NCBI RefSeq assembly: GCF_902497625.1
Contig: NZ_CABVGX010000038.1
Span: 1 to 54,486, forward strand
Length of the DNA stretch: 54,486 nucleotides
Direction: 5' to 3'
DNA from: Pseudomonas fluorescens
GTDB lineage: Bacteria > Pseudomonadota > Gammaproteobacteria > Pseudomonadales > Pseudomonadaceae
Position numbers and translations under genes: made by a program. Positions within the stretch are counted from its first letter, which is position 1. Every line of letters starts with the position of its first letter. Of this stretch, positions 1 through 8,331 are shown piece after piece. Under the pieces are notes generated by a model. That model did not search any database. It saw nothing but the letters and a program-made list of their open reading frames with translations, and was not told the origin of the DNA.

Positions 1-1
1 G

Positions 2-391
2 GCCAAGCCAGCGCCGGCTCCAACGCCTGCCGCCAAGCCCGCTCCGGCACCCGCCGCTGCAGCCAAACCTGCCGAAAAGCCGATCACTGTGGCCAAGGCT
101 GCCGGTGGCACCTGGTACGCCGGTCAGCCGACGAGCAACTACGTGGTGCAGATCCTCGGCACCAGCTCGGAAGCGTCCGCGCAAAACTTTGTCAAAGAGC
201 AAGGCGGCGAGTACCGCTATTTCAAGAAAGTGCTTAACGGTAAACCGCTTTACGTCATCACTTACGGCAGCTTCGGTAGCCGCGATGCAGCCCTCAGCGC
301 CATCAAAGCCTTGCCAGCGAAGGTCCAGGCTGGTAAACCTTGGCCTCGCACTGTCGCCAGCGTCCAACAGGAACTGGCAACAACTCGCTGA
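2..391 (+). CDS. damX: SPOR-domain protein, C-terminal part (DamX-like)
   Basis: This is the 3' end of a gene that starts before the window. The visible 129 residues open with an Ala/Pro/Lys-rich low-complexity linker (about residues 1-30) and end in a SPOR domain of about 75 residues, with VVQILGTSS at its start and YVITYGSFGSRDAA in the middle. SPOR domains bind denuded septal peptidoglycan, so the protein probably acts in the periplasm at the division site. In pseudomonads a DamX-type SPOR protein often lies between aroB and gltB, and its position just before gltB supports that identity. The N-terminal cytoplasmic or ATPase part and any membrane segment are outside the window, so the exact family member is uncertain. 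Confidence 0.8.
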   Translation, partial: AKPAPAPTPAAKPAPAPAAAAKPAEKPITVAKAAGGTWYAGQPTSNYVVQILGTSSEASAQNFVKEQGGEYRYFKKVLNGKPLYVITYGSFGSRDAALSAIKALPAKVQAGKPWPRTVASVQQELATTR

Positions 392-446
392 AGATTCGGT
401 GGCCTTACCCAGGCCGCCTCTCCAAGCACCTCAAAAGTTCTGCAAT

Positions 447-470
447 GCATGCGGCTCCCGAGCCGCGTGC
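447..470 (+). terminator. Weak hairpin after the SPOR gene
   Basis: Ten-base arms (447-456 and 461-470) pair around a 4-base CCCG loop with one G-T pair. No T-run follows, so it is a poor intrinsic terminator. It may still mark the end of the SPOR transcript within the 347-bp gap before gltB. The rest of that gap holds the gltB promoter and leader, and no further gene is seen. Confidence 0.3.
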
Positions 471-600
471 GTTGTGGTGTCTGCGTTACAGTAGTCTTTG
501 AGTCGTTGCGGTCAGAATTAAAAATGTTTTGACTAGCACAGCAGATCGCTTTAAACCTTTCACAAATGCGACATAGATTTGCGACAGTTCGTCGTCAAAT

Positions 601-629
601 TTGTGAGCGTCTGTGTCGCTGTGTACAAT
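601..629 (+). promoter_or_regulatory. Candidate sigma-70 promoter for gltBD
   Basis: TTGTGA at 601-606 and TACAAT at 624-629 are separated by exactly 17 bp, close to the sigma-70 consensus. Transcription would start near 636 and leave a leader of about 100 nt before the gltB ATG at 739. No other pair in the gap looks as good. Not experimentally supported. Confidence 0.5.
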
Positions 630-738
630 GACCACCCTTTTGCCCCCGCCAAGCCGGCGCACGTTCGGCGCGGATCGCAAGTGGTTGAATTGAGAAGAAA
701 TTTGCCTCGAGAAGAGGCAGCCTGGTGAGAAAGTGTCT

Positions 739-3700
739 ATGAAAGCAGGTCTGTACCAACCAGATGAATTCAAGGATAACTGCGGTTTCGGCCTGATAGC
801 CCACATGCAGGGCGAGCCCAGTCATACCCTTTTGCAAACGGCCATCGAGGCCCTGACCTGCATGACCCACCGCGGTGGGATCAACGCCGACGGCAAGACC
901 GGTGACGGTTGCGGCTTGCTGATTCAAAAGCCGGATGTGTTCCTGCGAGCCATTGCCCAGGAAACCTTCGGCGCAGCACTGCCCAAGCAATATGCCGTGG
1001 GCATGGTGTTCTTCAATCAGGACCCGGTGAAGGCCGAGGCTGCCCGCGAGAACATGAACCGCGAACTGCTGGCCGAAGGTTTGACGCTGGTTGGCTGGCG
1101 CAAAGTGCCGATCGATACCAGCGTCCTCGGTCGCCTGGCTCTTGAGCGCCTGCCGCAGATCGAACAAGTGTTCATCGGTGGTGAAGGCTTCAGCGATCAG
1201 GACATGGCGATCAAGCTGTTCAGCGCCCGTCGTCGCTCGTCAGTGGCCAACGCCGCCGACGTCGATCACTACATCTGCAGCTTTTCCCACAAGACGATCA
1301 TTTATAAAGGCCTGATGATGCCGGCGGATCTGACCGCCTTCTATCCAGACCTCAGCGATCAGCGCCTGCAGACTTCGATTTGCGTGTTCCACCAGCGCTT
1401 CTCCACCAACACCCTGCCGAAATGGCCGCTGGCACAGCCATTCCGCTTCCTCGCCCACAACGGCGAAATCAACACCATCACCGGTAACCGCAACTGGGCG
1501 CAGGCCCGTCGGACCAAGTTCACCAACGATCTGATGGACCTGGAAGAACTCGGCCCGCTGGTCAACCGCGTCGGTTCCGATTCCTCCAGCATGGACAACA
1601 TGCTCGAGCTGATGGTCACCGGTGGCATCGACCTGTTCCGTGGCGTGCGGATGATCATTCCGCCGGCGTGGCAGAACGTCGAAACCATGGACCCGGACCT
1701 GCGTGCGTTCTATGAATACAACTCGATGCACATGGAGCCGTGGGACGGCCCGGCCGGCGTGGTCATGACCGACGGTCGTTACGCAGTGTGCCTGCTCGAC
1801 CGTAACGGTCTGCGTCCGGCTCGCTGGGTGACCACCAAGAACGGTTTCATCACCCTGGCCTCGGAAATTGGTGTCTGGAATTACCAGCCTGAAGATGTGA
1901 TCGCCAAGGGCCGCGTCGGTCCGGGTCAGATCTTTGCCGTGGACACCGAAACCGGGCAGATCCTCGACACCGACGCGATCGACAATCGCTTGAAGTCCCG
2001 TCATCCGTACAAGCAATGGCTGCGCAAGAACGCCCTGCGCATTCAGGCGACCATGGAAGACAACGACCACGGTTCGGCTTTCTATGATGTCGACCAGCTC
2101 AAGCAGTACATGAAGATGTATCAGGTCACGTTCGAAGAGCGTGATCAGGTGCTGCGTCCGCTCGGTGAGCAAGGCTACGAAGCGGTCGGCTCCATGGGCG
2201 ACGATACGCCGATGGCTGTGCTGTCCCAGCGCGTGCGTACGCCGTATGACTATTTCCGCCAGCAGTTTGCGCAGGTCACCAACCCGCCGATCGACCCGCT
2301 GCGTGAAGCGATCGTGATGTCGCTGGAAATCTGCCTCGGTGCCGAGCGCAACATTTTCCAGGAGTCGCCGGAACACGCTTCGCGCGTGATCCTCAGCTCG
2401 CCGGTCATTTCCCCGGCCAAGTGGCGCTCGCTGATGAACCTTGATCGCCCGGGCTTTGAACGCCAGGTGATCGACCTCAACTATGACGAGAGCGTCGGCC
2501 TCGAAGCTGCGGTGCGCAATGTCGCCGACCAGGCTGAAGAAGCCGTTCGCGCCGGTCGTACCCAGATCGTCTTGAGTGACCGTCATATTGCCCCGGGCAA
2601 GTTGCCGATTCACGCTTCCCTGGCCACCGGCGCGGTGCATCACCGTCTGACTGAAAAAGGCCTGCGTTGCGACTCCAACATCCTCGTGGAAACTGCGACT
2701 GCTCGCGACCCGCATCATTTCGCCGTGTTGATCGGTTTCGGCGCCTCGGCGGTCTATCCGTTCCTGGCGTACGAAGTGTTGGGCGACCTGATCCGTACCG
2801 GTGAAGTGTTGGGCGACCTCTATGAAGTGTTCAAGAACTACCGCAAAGGCATCACCAAGGGCCTGCTGAAAATTCTCTCGAAGATGGGTATCTCGACCAT
2901 TGCTTCGTACCGGGGTGCGCAGCTGTTCGAAGCCATCGGCCTGTCCGAAGAAGTCTGCGACCTGAGCTTCCGTGGCGTGCCGAGCCGCATCAAGGGCGCG
3001 CGTTTCGTCGACCTCGAAGCTGAGCAGAAAGCCCTCGCCAGCGAAGCCTGGAGCCCGCGCAAGCCGATCCAGCAGGGCGGTCTGCTGAAGTTCGTCCACG
3101 GTGGCGAATATCACGCCTACAACCCGGACGTGGTCAACACTTTGCAAGCCGCAGTGCAGCAGGGCGATTACGGCAAGTTCAAGGAATACACGGCGCTGGT
3201 GGACAACCGTCCGGTGTCGATGATCCGCGACCTGTTCAAGGTCAAAACCCTGGACACGCCGCTGGACATCAGCGAGATCGAACCGCTGGAATCGGTGCTC
3301 AAGCGCTTCGACTCCGCCGGTATCTCGTTGGGCGCCTTGTCGCCTGAGGCTCACGAAGCCCTGGCCGAAGCCATGAACCGCCTCGGTGCGCGCTCCAACT
3401 CCGGCGAAGGCGGCGAAGACCCGGCGCGTTACGGCACCATCAAGAGCTCGAAAATCAAGCAGGTCGCGACTGGCCGTTTTGGTGTGACCCCGGAATACCT
3501 GGTCAACGCTGAAGTGCTGCAGATCAAAGTCGCTCAAGGTGCCAAGCCTGGCGAGGGCGGTCAACTGCCGGGTGGCAAGGTCAACGGTCTTATCGCCAAG
3601 CTGCGCTACGCAGTGCCGGGGGTGACCTTGATTTCTCCGCCGCCGCATCATGACATTTATTCTATCGAAGACTTGTCGCAGCTGATTTTCGACTTGAAAC

Positions 3701-5184
3701 AAGTCAATCCGCAGGCGCTGGTCTCAGTGAAACTGGTCGCTGAAGCAGGCGTCGGCACTATCGCGGCCGGTGTTGCCAAGGCTTACGCAGACTTGATCAC
3801 CATCTCCGGCTATGACGGCGGCACCGGCGCATCGCCGCTGACCTCGATCAAATACGCAGGCGCTCCGTGGGAGCTCGGCCTCGCCGAAACCCACCAGACC
3901 CTGCGCGGCAACGACCTGCGCGGCAAGGTCCGGGTGCAGACTGACGGCGGTCTGAAAACCGGCCTCGACGTGATCAAGGCCGCGATCCTCGGCGCCGAAA
4001 GCTTCGGCTTCGGTACCGCGCCAATGATCGCGCTGGGCTGCAAATATCTGCGCATCTGTCACCTGAACAACTGTGCAACCGGCGTCGCAACTCAGAACGA
4101 GAAGCTGCGCAAGGATCACTACATCGGCACCGTCGACATGGTGGTGAATTTCTTCACCTACGTCGCCGAAGAAACCCGTGAGTGGCTGGCGAAACTGGGC
4201 GTGCGTTCCCTCGAAGAGCTGATTGGGCGTACCGATCTGCTGGAAATTCTCGAAGGCCAGACCGCCAAGCAGAATCACCTCGACCTGACGCCGTTGCTGG
4301 GCAGCGACCACATTCCGGCAGACAAACCTCAGTTCTGCCAGGTTGAGCGCAACCCGCCGTTCGACAAAGGTTTGCTGGCCGAAAAAATGGTCGGCCTCGC
4401 CACGTCGGCGATCAATGACATGAGCGGCGCCGAGTTCGCTTTGGATATCTGCAACTGCGACCGTTCGATCGGTGCGCGGATTTCCGGCGAAATCGCCCGC
4501 AAGCATGGCAACCAGGGCATGGCCAAAGCGCCGATCACGTTCCGCTTCCAAGGCACGGCCGGTCAGAGCTTCGGCGTGTGGAACGCAGGCGGTCTGCACA
4601 TGTATCTGGAAGGCGACGCCAACGACTATGTCGGCAAAGGCATGACCGGTGGCAAACTGGTCATCGTTCCGCCGAAGGGCAGCATTTACAAGACTCAAGA
4701 CAGTGCCATCATCGGCAACACCTGTCTGTATGGCGCCACCGGGGGCAAGCTGTTCGCGGCGGGTACTGCAGGCGAGCGTTTCGCGGTGCGTAACTCCGGT
4801 GCCCACACCGTGGTGGAAGGCACTGGCGATCACTGCTGCGAATACATGACCGGTGGTTTTGTCTGTGTGTTGGGCAAGACCGGTTACAACTTCGGCTCAG
4901 GCATGACCGGCGGTTTTGCCTACGTGCTCGATCAGGACAACACCTTCGTTGACCGGGTCAACCACGAACTGGTGGAAATCCAGCGGATCAGCGGCGAGGC
5001 GATGGAAGCCTATCGCAGCCACCTGCAACACGTGCTGAACGAGTACGTCGCGGAAACCGATAGCGAGTGGGGTCGTGAACTCGCCGAAAACCTCGATGAC
5101 TATCTGCGTCGTTTCTGGCTTGTCAAACCTAAGGCGGCGAGCTTGAAAACTTTGCTCTCCAGTACTCGTGCGAGTCCGCAATAA
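739..5184 (+). CDS. gltB: Glutamate synthase (NADPH) large subunit
   Basis: GltB makes glutamate from glutamine and 2-oxoglutarate with electrons passed from GltD, the main ammonia assimilation route with glutamine synthetase. The 1481-residue length fits the family. The class II glutaminase domain begins at Cys15 (DNCGFGLIAH), which becomes the N-terminal nucleophile after propeptide removal. The FMN-binding synthase domain lies around residues 780-1200 and carries the 3Fe-4S cysteines C1101, C1107 and C1112 (CKYLRICHLNNC). A glycine-rich beta-helix domain ends the protein. I chose the ATG at 739 over an in-frame GTG at 733 because the resulting start (MKAGLYQP) is the usual one and GGTGAGA lies upstream. 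gltD follows after a 127-bp gap filled by repeats. Confidence 0.97.
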   Translation: MKAGLYQPDEFKDNCGFGLIAHMQGEPSHTLLQTAIEALTCMTHRGGINADGKTGDGCGLLIQKPDVFLRAIAQETFGAALPKQYAVGMVFFNQDPVKAEAARENMNRELLAEGLTLVGWRKVPIDTSVLGRLALERLPQIEQVFIGGEGFSDQDMAIKLFSARRRSSVANAADVDHYICSFSHKTIIYKGLMMPADLTAFYPDLSDQRLQTSICVFHQRFSTNTLPKWPLAQPFRFLAHNGEINTITGNRNWAQARRTKFTNDLMDLEELGPLVNRVGSDSSSMDNMLELMVTGGIDLFRGVRMIIPPAWQNVETMDPDLRAFYEYNSMHMEPWDGPAGVVMTDGRYAVCLLDRNGLRPARWVTTKNGFITLASEIGVWNYQPEDVIAKGRVGPGQIFAVDTETGQILDTDAIDNRLKSRHPYKQWLRKNALRIQATMEDNDHGSAFYDVDQLKQYMKMYQVTFEERDQVLRPLGEQGYEAVGSMGDDTPMAVLSQRVRTPYDYFRQQFAQVTNPPIDPLREAIVMSLEICLGAERNIFQESPEHASRVILSSPVISPAKWRSLMNLDRPGFERQVIDLNYDESVGLEAAVRNVADQAEEAVRAGRTQIVLSDRHIAPGKLPIHASLATGAVHHRLTEKGLRCDSNILVETATARDPHHFAVLIGFGASAVYPFLAYEVLGDLIRTGEVLGDLYEVFKNYRKGITKGLLKILSKMGISTIASYRGAQLFEAIGLSEEVCDLSFRGVPSRIKGARFVDLEAEQKALASEAWSPRKPIQQGGLLKFVHGGEYHAYNPDVVNTLQAAVQQGDYGKFKEYTALVDNRPVSMIRDLFKVKTLDTPLDISEIEPLESVLKRFDSAGISLGALSPEAHEALAEAMNRLGARSNSGEGGEDPARYGTIKSSKIKQVATGRFGVTPEYLVNAEVLQIKVAQGAKPGEGGQLPGGKVNGLIAKLRYAVPGVTLISPPPHHDIYSIEDLSQLIFDLKQVNPQALVSVKLVAEAGVGTIAAGVAKAYADLITISGYDGGTGASPLTSIKYAGAPWELGLAETHQTLRGNDLRGKVRVQTDGGLKTGLDVIKAAILGAESFGFGTAPMIALGCKYLRICHLNNCATGVATQNEKLRKDHYIGTVDMVVNFFTYVAEETREWLAKLGVRSLEELIGRTDLLEILEGQTAKQNHLDLTPLLGSDHIPADKPQFCQVERNPPFDKGLLAEKMVGLATSAINDMSGAEFALDICNCDRSIGARISGEIARKHGNQGMAKAPITFRFQGTAGQSFGVWNAGGLHMYLEGDANDYVGKGMTGGKLVIVPPKGSIYKTQDSAIIGNTCLYGATGGKLFAAGTAGERFAVRNSGAHTVVEGTGDHCCEYMTGGFVCVLGKTGYNFGSGMTGGFAYVLDQDNTFVDRVNHELVEIQRISGEAMEAYRSHLQHVLNEYVAETDSEWGRELAENLDDYLRRFWLVKPKAASLKTLLSSTRASPQ

Positions 5185-5191
5185 ACGACGC

Positions 5192-5289
5192 AGCGGCAAG
5201 CGGCAAGCTTCGAGCGGCAAGCTCGAAGCAGTGCGCGGTGTGCCGGACTAATGTGATTTTCTTGAAGCTTGAAGCTTGTAGCTTTTAGC
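5192..5289. repeat. AAGCTT-rich repeat between gltB and gltD
   Basis: The gap between the two glutamate synthase genes is mostly made of short reiterated units: AGCGGCAAG/GCAAGCTT/CGAGCGGCAAGCTCG at 5192-5229 and CTTGAAGCTTGAAGCTTGTA at 5261-5280, running to 5289. The two blocks are partly inverse to one another and could fold in RNA. It resembles a dispersed AAGCTTGAAGCTTGTAGCTT-type repeat common in pseudomonads, which I recognise only by appearance. Confidence 0.55.
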
Positions 5290-5311
5290 TGTCGTGTAAG
5301 AGGTTTTGAAG

Positions 5312-6730
5312 ATGGCCGAACGTCTCAGCAACGACTTCCAATTCATCGATGTCGGGCGCAAAGATCCGAAGAAGAAACTGTTGCATCAACGCAAGAAAGA
5401 GTTCGTGGAAATCTACGAACCCTTCAAACCCCAGCATTCGGCCGATCAGGCCCACCGCTGCCTGGGTTGCGGTAACCCGTATTGCGAATGGAAGTGTCCG
5501 GTGCACAACTTCATTCCGAACTGGCTGAAGCTGGTGGCCGAGGGCAACATTCTCCAGGCCGCCGAGCTGTCGCACCAAACCAACACCTTGCCGGAAGTCT
5601 GTGGCCGGGTGTGCCCGCAGGATCGTCTGTGTGAAGGTGCCTGCACCCTCAATGACGGATTCGGCGCGGTGACCATCGGTTCGGTGGAGAAGTACATCAC
5701 CGACACGGCGTTCGCCATGGGCTGGCGCCCGGACATGTCCAAAGTCGTACCGACCGGCAAGCGAGTTGCGATCATCGGTGCCGGCCCTGCAGGCCTCGGT
5801 TGTGCTGACGTGCTGGTGCGCGGCGGCGTGACCCCGGTGGTGTTCGACAAAAACCCGGAAATCGGTGGTCTGCTGACGTTCGGCATCCCCGAGTTCAAGC
5901 TGGAAAAGACCGTGCTGAGTAATCGTCGCGAAGTCTTCACCGGCATGGGCATCGAGTTCCGCTTGAACACCGAGGTGGGCAAGGACGTGACCATCGAGCA
6001 ATTGCTCGCCGAATACGATGCGGTGTTCATGGGCATGGGCACCTACACCTATATGAAGGGCGGCTTTGCCGGAGAGGACCTGCCGGGCGTGCACGATGCG
6101 CTGGACTTCCTGATCGCCAACGTCAACCGCAACCTGGGCTTTGAAAAGTCGCCGGAAGATTTCGTCGACATGAAAGGCAAAAGGGTAGTGGTACTGGGCG
6201 GCGGCGACACGGCGATGGACTGCAACCGCACTTCGATTCGTCAGGGCGCCAAGTCGGTGACCTGTGCCTATCGTCGCGACGAAGCGAACATGCCGGGTTC
6301 GCGCAAAGAGGTGAAGAACGCCAAGGAAGAAGGCGTGAGATTCCTCTATAACCGTCAGCCGATTGCCATTGTTGGTGAAGACCACGTCGAAGGTGTGAAA
6401 GTGGTCGAGACCCGACTCGGCGAGCCGGACGCCCGTGGCCGTCGCAGCCCCGAGCCAATCCCGGGCTCCGAAGAGATCATTCCGGCCGACGCCGTGGTCA
6501 TCGCTTTCGGTTTCCGTCCGAGCCCTGCTTCATGGTTCGAGCAGTTCGTGATCCAGACCGACAGCCAGGGCCGCGTTGTTGCGCCTGAGCAAGGTCAGTA
6601 CAAGCATCAGACCAGCAACCCGAAGATCTTCGCCGGTGGCGACATGGTTCGCGGTTCTGATCTGGTAGTAACAGCGATCTTCGAAGGCCGTAACGCGGCT
6701 GAAGGGATCCTGGATTACCTGGGCGTCTGA
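5312..6730 (+). CDS. gltD: Glutamate synthase (NADPH) small subunit
   Basis: GltD oxidises NADPH through FAD and passes electrons via 4Fe-4S clusters to GltB. The 472-residue protein has the N-terminal cysteine clusters (CLGCGNPYCEWKCPVHNF, then CGRVCPQDRLCEGAC), an FAD-binding GAGPAGLGCADVL motif near residue 155 and a second dinucleotide-binding motif (VVLGGGDTAMDC) near residue 295 for NADPH. The start is the ATG at 5312, 8 nt after AAGAGG (5298-5303); an in-frame TTG two codons upstream is less likely. It is co-directional with gltB and probably co-transcribed through the repeat-filled gap. A strong terminator follows at 6908. Confidence 0.97.
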   Translation: MAERLSNDFQFIDVGRKDPKKKLLHQRKKEFVEIYEPFKPQHSADQAHRCLGCGNPYCEWKCPVHNFIPNWLKLVAEGNILQAAELSHQTNTLPEVCGRVCPQDRLCEGACTLNDGFGAVTIGSVEKYITDTAFAMGWRPDMSKVVPTGKRVAIIGAGPAGLGCADVLVRGGVTPVVFDKNPEIGGLLTFGIPEFKLEKTVLSNRREVFTGMGIEFRLNTEVGKDVTIEQLLAEYDAVFMGMGTYTYMKGGFAGEDLPGVHDALDFLIANVNRNLGFEKSPEDFVDMKGKRVVVLGGGDTAMDCNRTSIRQGAKSVTCAYRRDEANMPGSRKEVKNAKEEGVRFLYNRQPIAIVGEDHVEGVKVVETRLGEPDARGRRSPEPIPGSEEIIPADAVVIAFGFRPSPASWFEQFVIQTDSQGRVVAPEQGQYKHQTSNPKIFAGGDMVRGSDLVVTAIFEGRNAAEGILDYLGV

Positions 6731-6759
6731 TCGCTTTCCAGAACTGCAATGCGATCAAT

Positions 6760-6849
6760 TGTGGGAGCGAGCCTGCTCGCGATAGCGGTGGATCAGTCAA
6801 CAGAGATGTTGAATGTGAAGCCCTCTTCGCGAGCAGGCTCGCTCCCACA
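6760..6849. repeat. REP pair (REPIN), family B
   Basis: Two inverted copies of a REP sequence with core GTGGGAGCGAGCCTGCTCGC lie at the ends of this 90-bp block, spaced by about 45 bp. The same family occurs at 26956-27047 and 42420-42509. Such paired elements are non-autonomous and depend on a RAYT transposase, which is not in this window. Here it lies downstream of gltD, where it may stabilise the mRNA end. Confidence 0.85.
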
Positions 6850-6907
6850 TTGGTTTCAGCGTGTTGCTAACTAGCGCATTCCACCGCGACAAATTGACCC
6901 GATAGAC

Positions 6908-6935
6908 AAAAGGCACGGCTCTTGCCGTGCCTTTT
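6908..6935 (+). terminator. Intrinsic terminator after gltD
   Basis: A perfect 12-bp stem (AAAAGGCACGGC at 6908-6919 with its complement at 6924-6935) surrounds a 4-nt loop. The A and T flanks give a U-run on either strand, so it may act in both directions. It separates gltBD from hemE. Confidence 0.85.
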
Positions 6936-6982
6936 GCGTCACGCTCTGAGAAAATGCCCGCACTTTTTTACCGGATGCCGAC

Positions 6983-8050
6983 ATGACTGCCCTGAAGAAC
7001 GACCGTTTCCTTCGTGCCCTGCTCAAGCAACCCGTAGACGTCACCCCCGTGTGGATGATGCGTCAGGCCGGTCGCTACCTGCCGGAATACCGCGCCAGCC
7101 GCGCCAAGGCCGGCGATTTCATGAGCCTGTGCATGAACCCGGAGTTCGCGTGCGAAGTCACGATGCAGCCGCTTGACCGCTATCCGCAGCTGGACGCGGC
7201 GATCCTTTTCTCGGACATCCTGACCATTCCCGACGCTATGGGCCAAGGCCTGTACTTCGAAACCGGTGAAGGTCCACGCTTCAAGAAAGTCGTCAGTACG
7301 ATGGCCGATATCGAAGCCCTGCCGATTCCTGATCCGCACAAAGACCTGGGTTATGTGATGGACGCGGTCAGCACCATCCGCCGCGAACTGAACGGTCGTG
7401 TGCCGCTGATCGGCTTCTCCGGCAGCCCATGGACTCTGGCTACCTACATGGTTGAAGGCGGCTCGTCGAAAGACTTCCGCAAGACCAAAGCCATGCTTTA
7501 CGACAACCCGCAAGCCATGCACCTGCTGCTGGATAAACTCGCGCAGTCGGTCACCAGCTACCTCAATGGCCAGATCATGGCCGGCGCGCAAGCGGTGCAG
7601 ATCTTCGACACTTGGGGCGGCAACCTCTCGGCCGCGGCGTACCAGGAATTCTCCCTGGCCTACATGCGCAAAATTGTCAGCGGCCTGATCCGCGAGCAAG
7701 AAGGACGCAAAGTGCCGGTCATCCTGTTCACCAAGAACGGCGGCCTGTGGCTGGAAAGCATCGCCGACGCTGGCGCCGACGCCCTGGGTCTGGACTGGAC
7801 CTGCGACATTGGCGAAGCCCGCCAGCGTGTTGGCAACAGAGTCGCTCTGCAAGGCAACATGGACCCGACCGTGCTGTACGCCCAGCCAGAAGCCATTCGC
7901 ACCGAAGTTGGCCGCATCCTCGCCAGCTATGGCAAGGGTAGTGGTCACGTGTTCAACCTCGGCCATGGCATCACGCCGGAAGTGGATCCGGAACATGCCG
8001 GCGCTTTCCTGCGCGCGGTGCATGAGCTGTCGGCGCAGTACCACGAGTAA
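6983..8050 (+). CDS. hemE: Uroporphyrinogen decarboxylase
   Basis: HemE removes four carboxyl groups from uroporphyrinogen III to give coproporphyrinogen III, a cytosolic step of haem synthesis without cofactor. The 355-residue product matches the family length. It shows the signature TPVWMMRQAGRYLPEY near residue 21, with Arg residues that bind substrate carboxylates, the FSDILTIPDAMG stretch near residue 74 containing the catalytic Asp, and the GFSGSPWTLATYM motif near residue 145. It stands as a single gene between two clear terminators (6908 and 8069). Confidence 0.97.
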   Translation: MTALKNDRFLRALLKQPVDVTPVWMMRQAGRYLPEYRASRAKAGDFMSLCMNPEFACEVTMQPLDRYPQLDAAILFSDILTIPDAMGQGLYFETGEGPRFKKVVSTMADIEALPIPDPHKDLGYVMDAVSTIRRELNGRVPLIGFSGSPWTLATYMVEGGSSKDFRKTKAMLYDNPQAMHLLLDKLAQSVTSYLNGQIMAGAQAVQIFDTWGGNLSAAAYQEFSLAYMRKIVSGLIREQEGRKVPVILFTKNGGLWLESIADAGADALGLDWTCDIGEARQRVGNRVALQGNMDPTVLYAQPEAIRTEVGRILASYGKGSGHVFNLGHGITPEVDPEHAGAFLRAVHELSAQYHE

Positions 8051-8068
8051 CAGATTCGGCAATATCTG

Positions 8069-8102
8069 AAGCCTGTCCGGACCTGCGCCGGACAGGCTTT
8101 TT
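8069..8102 (+). terminator. Intrinsic terminator after hemE
   Basis: Stem AAGCCTGTCCGG (8069-8080) pairs perfectly with 8088-8099 around a 7-nt loop and runs into T residues to 8102. It begins 18 bp after the hemE stop and isolates hemE from the LPMO block. Confidence 0.88.
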
Positions 8103-8273
8103 CATGTGCGCAAAAAAGACCTGGAGATCAAGACGCCTGCCCGCGAAATTTCCCCACTCTCCTGCCCTAAAGCGCGACATTTCCCGTCGCATGTCGAGAT
8201 TAATCCTACATCGCTGTTGCAAGTATTTCCGTAACGTTCCGGCCCGTAGCTCGGCGCACTCTGTACCCGGCTA

Positions 8274-8301
8274 TATCGCGATAATTGGCGCCCCAGGCGC
8301 C
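8274..8301. promoter_or_regulatory. Palindromes upstream of the LPMO gene
   Basis: The 229-bp gap before the LPMO gene has no ORF of its own. It contains a perfect 10-bp palindrome TATCGCGATA (8274-8283) followed at once by the inverted repeat GGCGCC-CCA-GGCGCC (8287-8301), ending about 30 bp before the ATG. The first could be an operator and the second a leader hairpin. No convincing -35/-10 pair was found. Function is inference. Confidence 0.35.
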
Positions 8302-8331
8302 TCAACTTCGATAAGCAGTCTGGAATAAGTC

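Noticed and set aside
733..738. GTG at 733 as the gltB start
   Set aside because: The ATG at 739 gives the expected N-terminus with Cys15 at the normal distance.
1240..3702. Long open frame (820 codons) antisense to gltB
   Set aside because: It lies wholly opposite a clearly conserved enzyme, has no recognisable domain, and such frames are common opposite GC-rich Pseudomonas genes.
6760..6849. Insertion sequence
   Set aside because: No transposase frame or target duplication; structure matches a REP pair.
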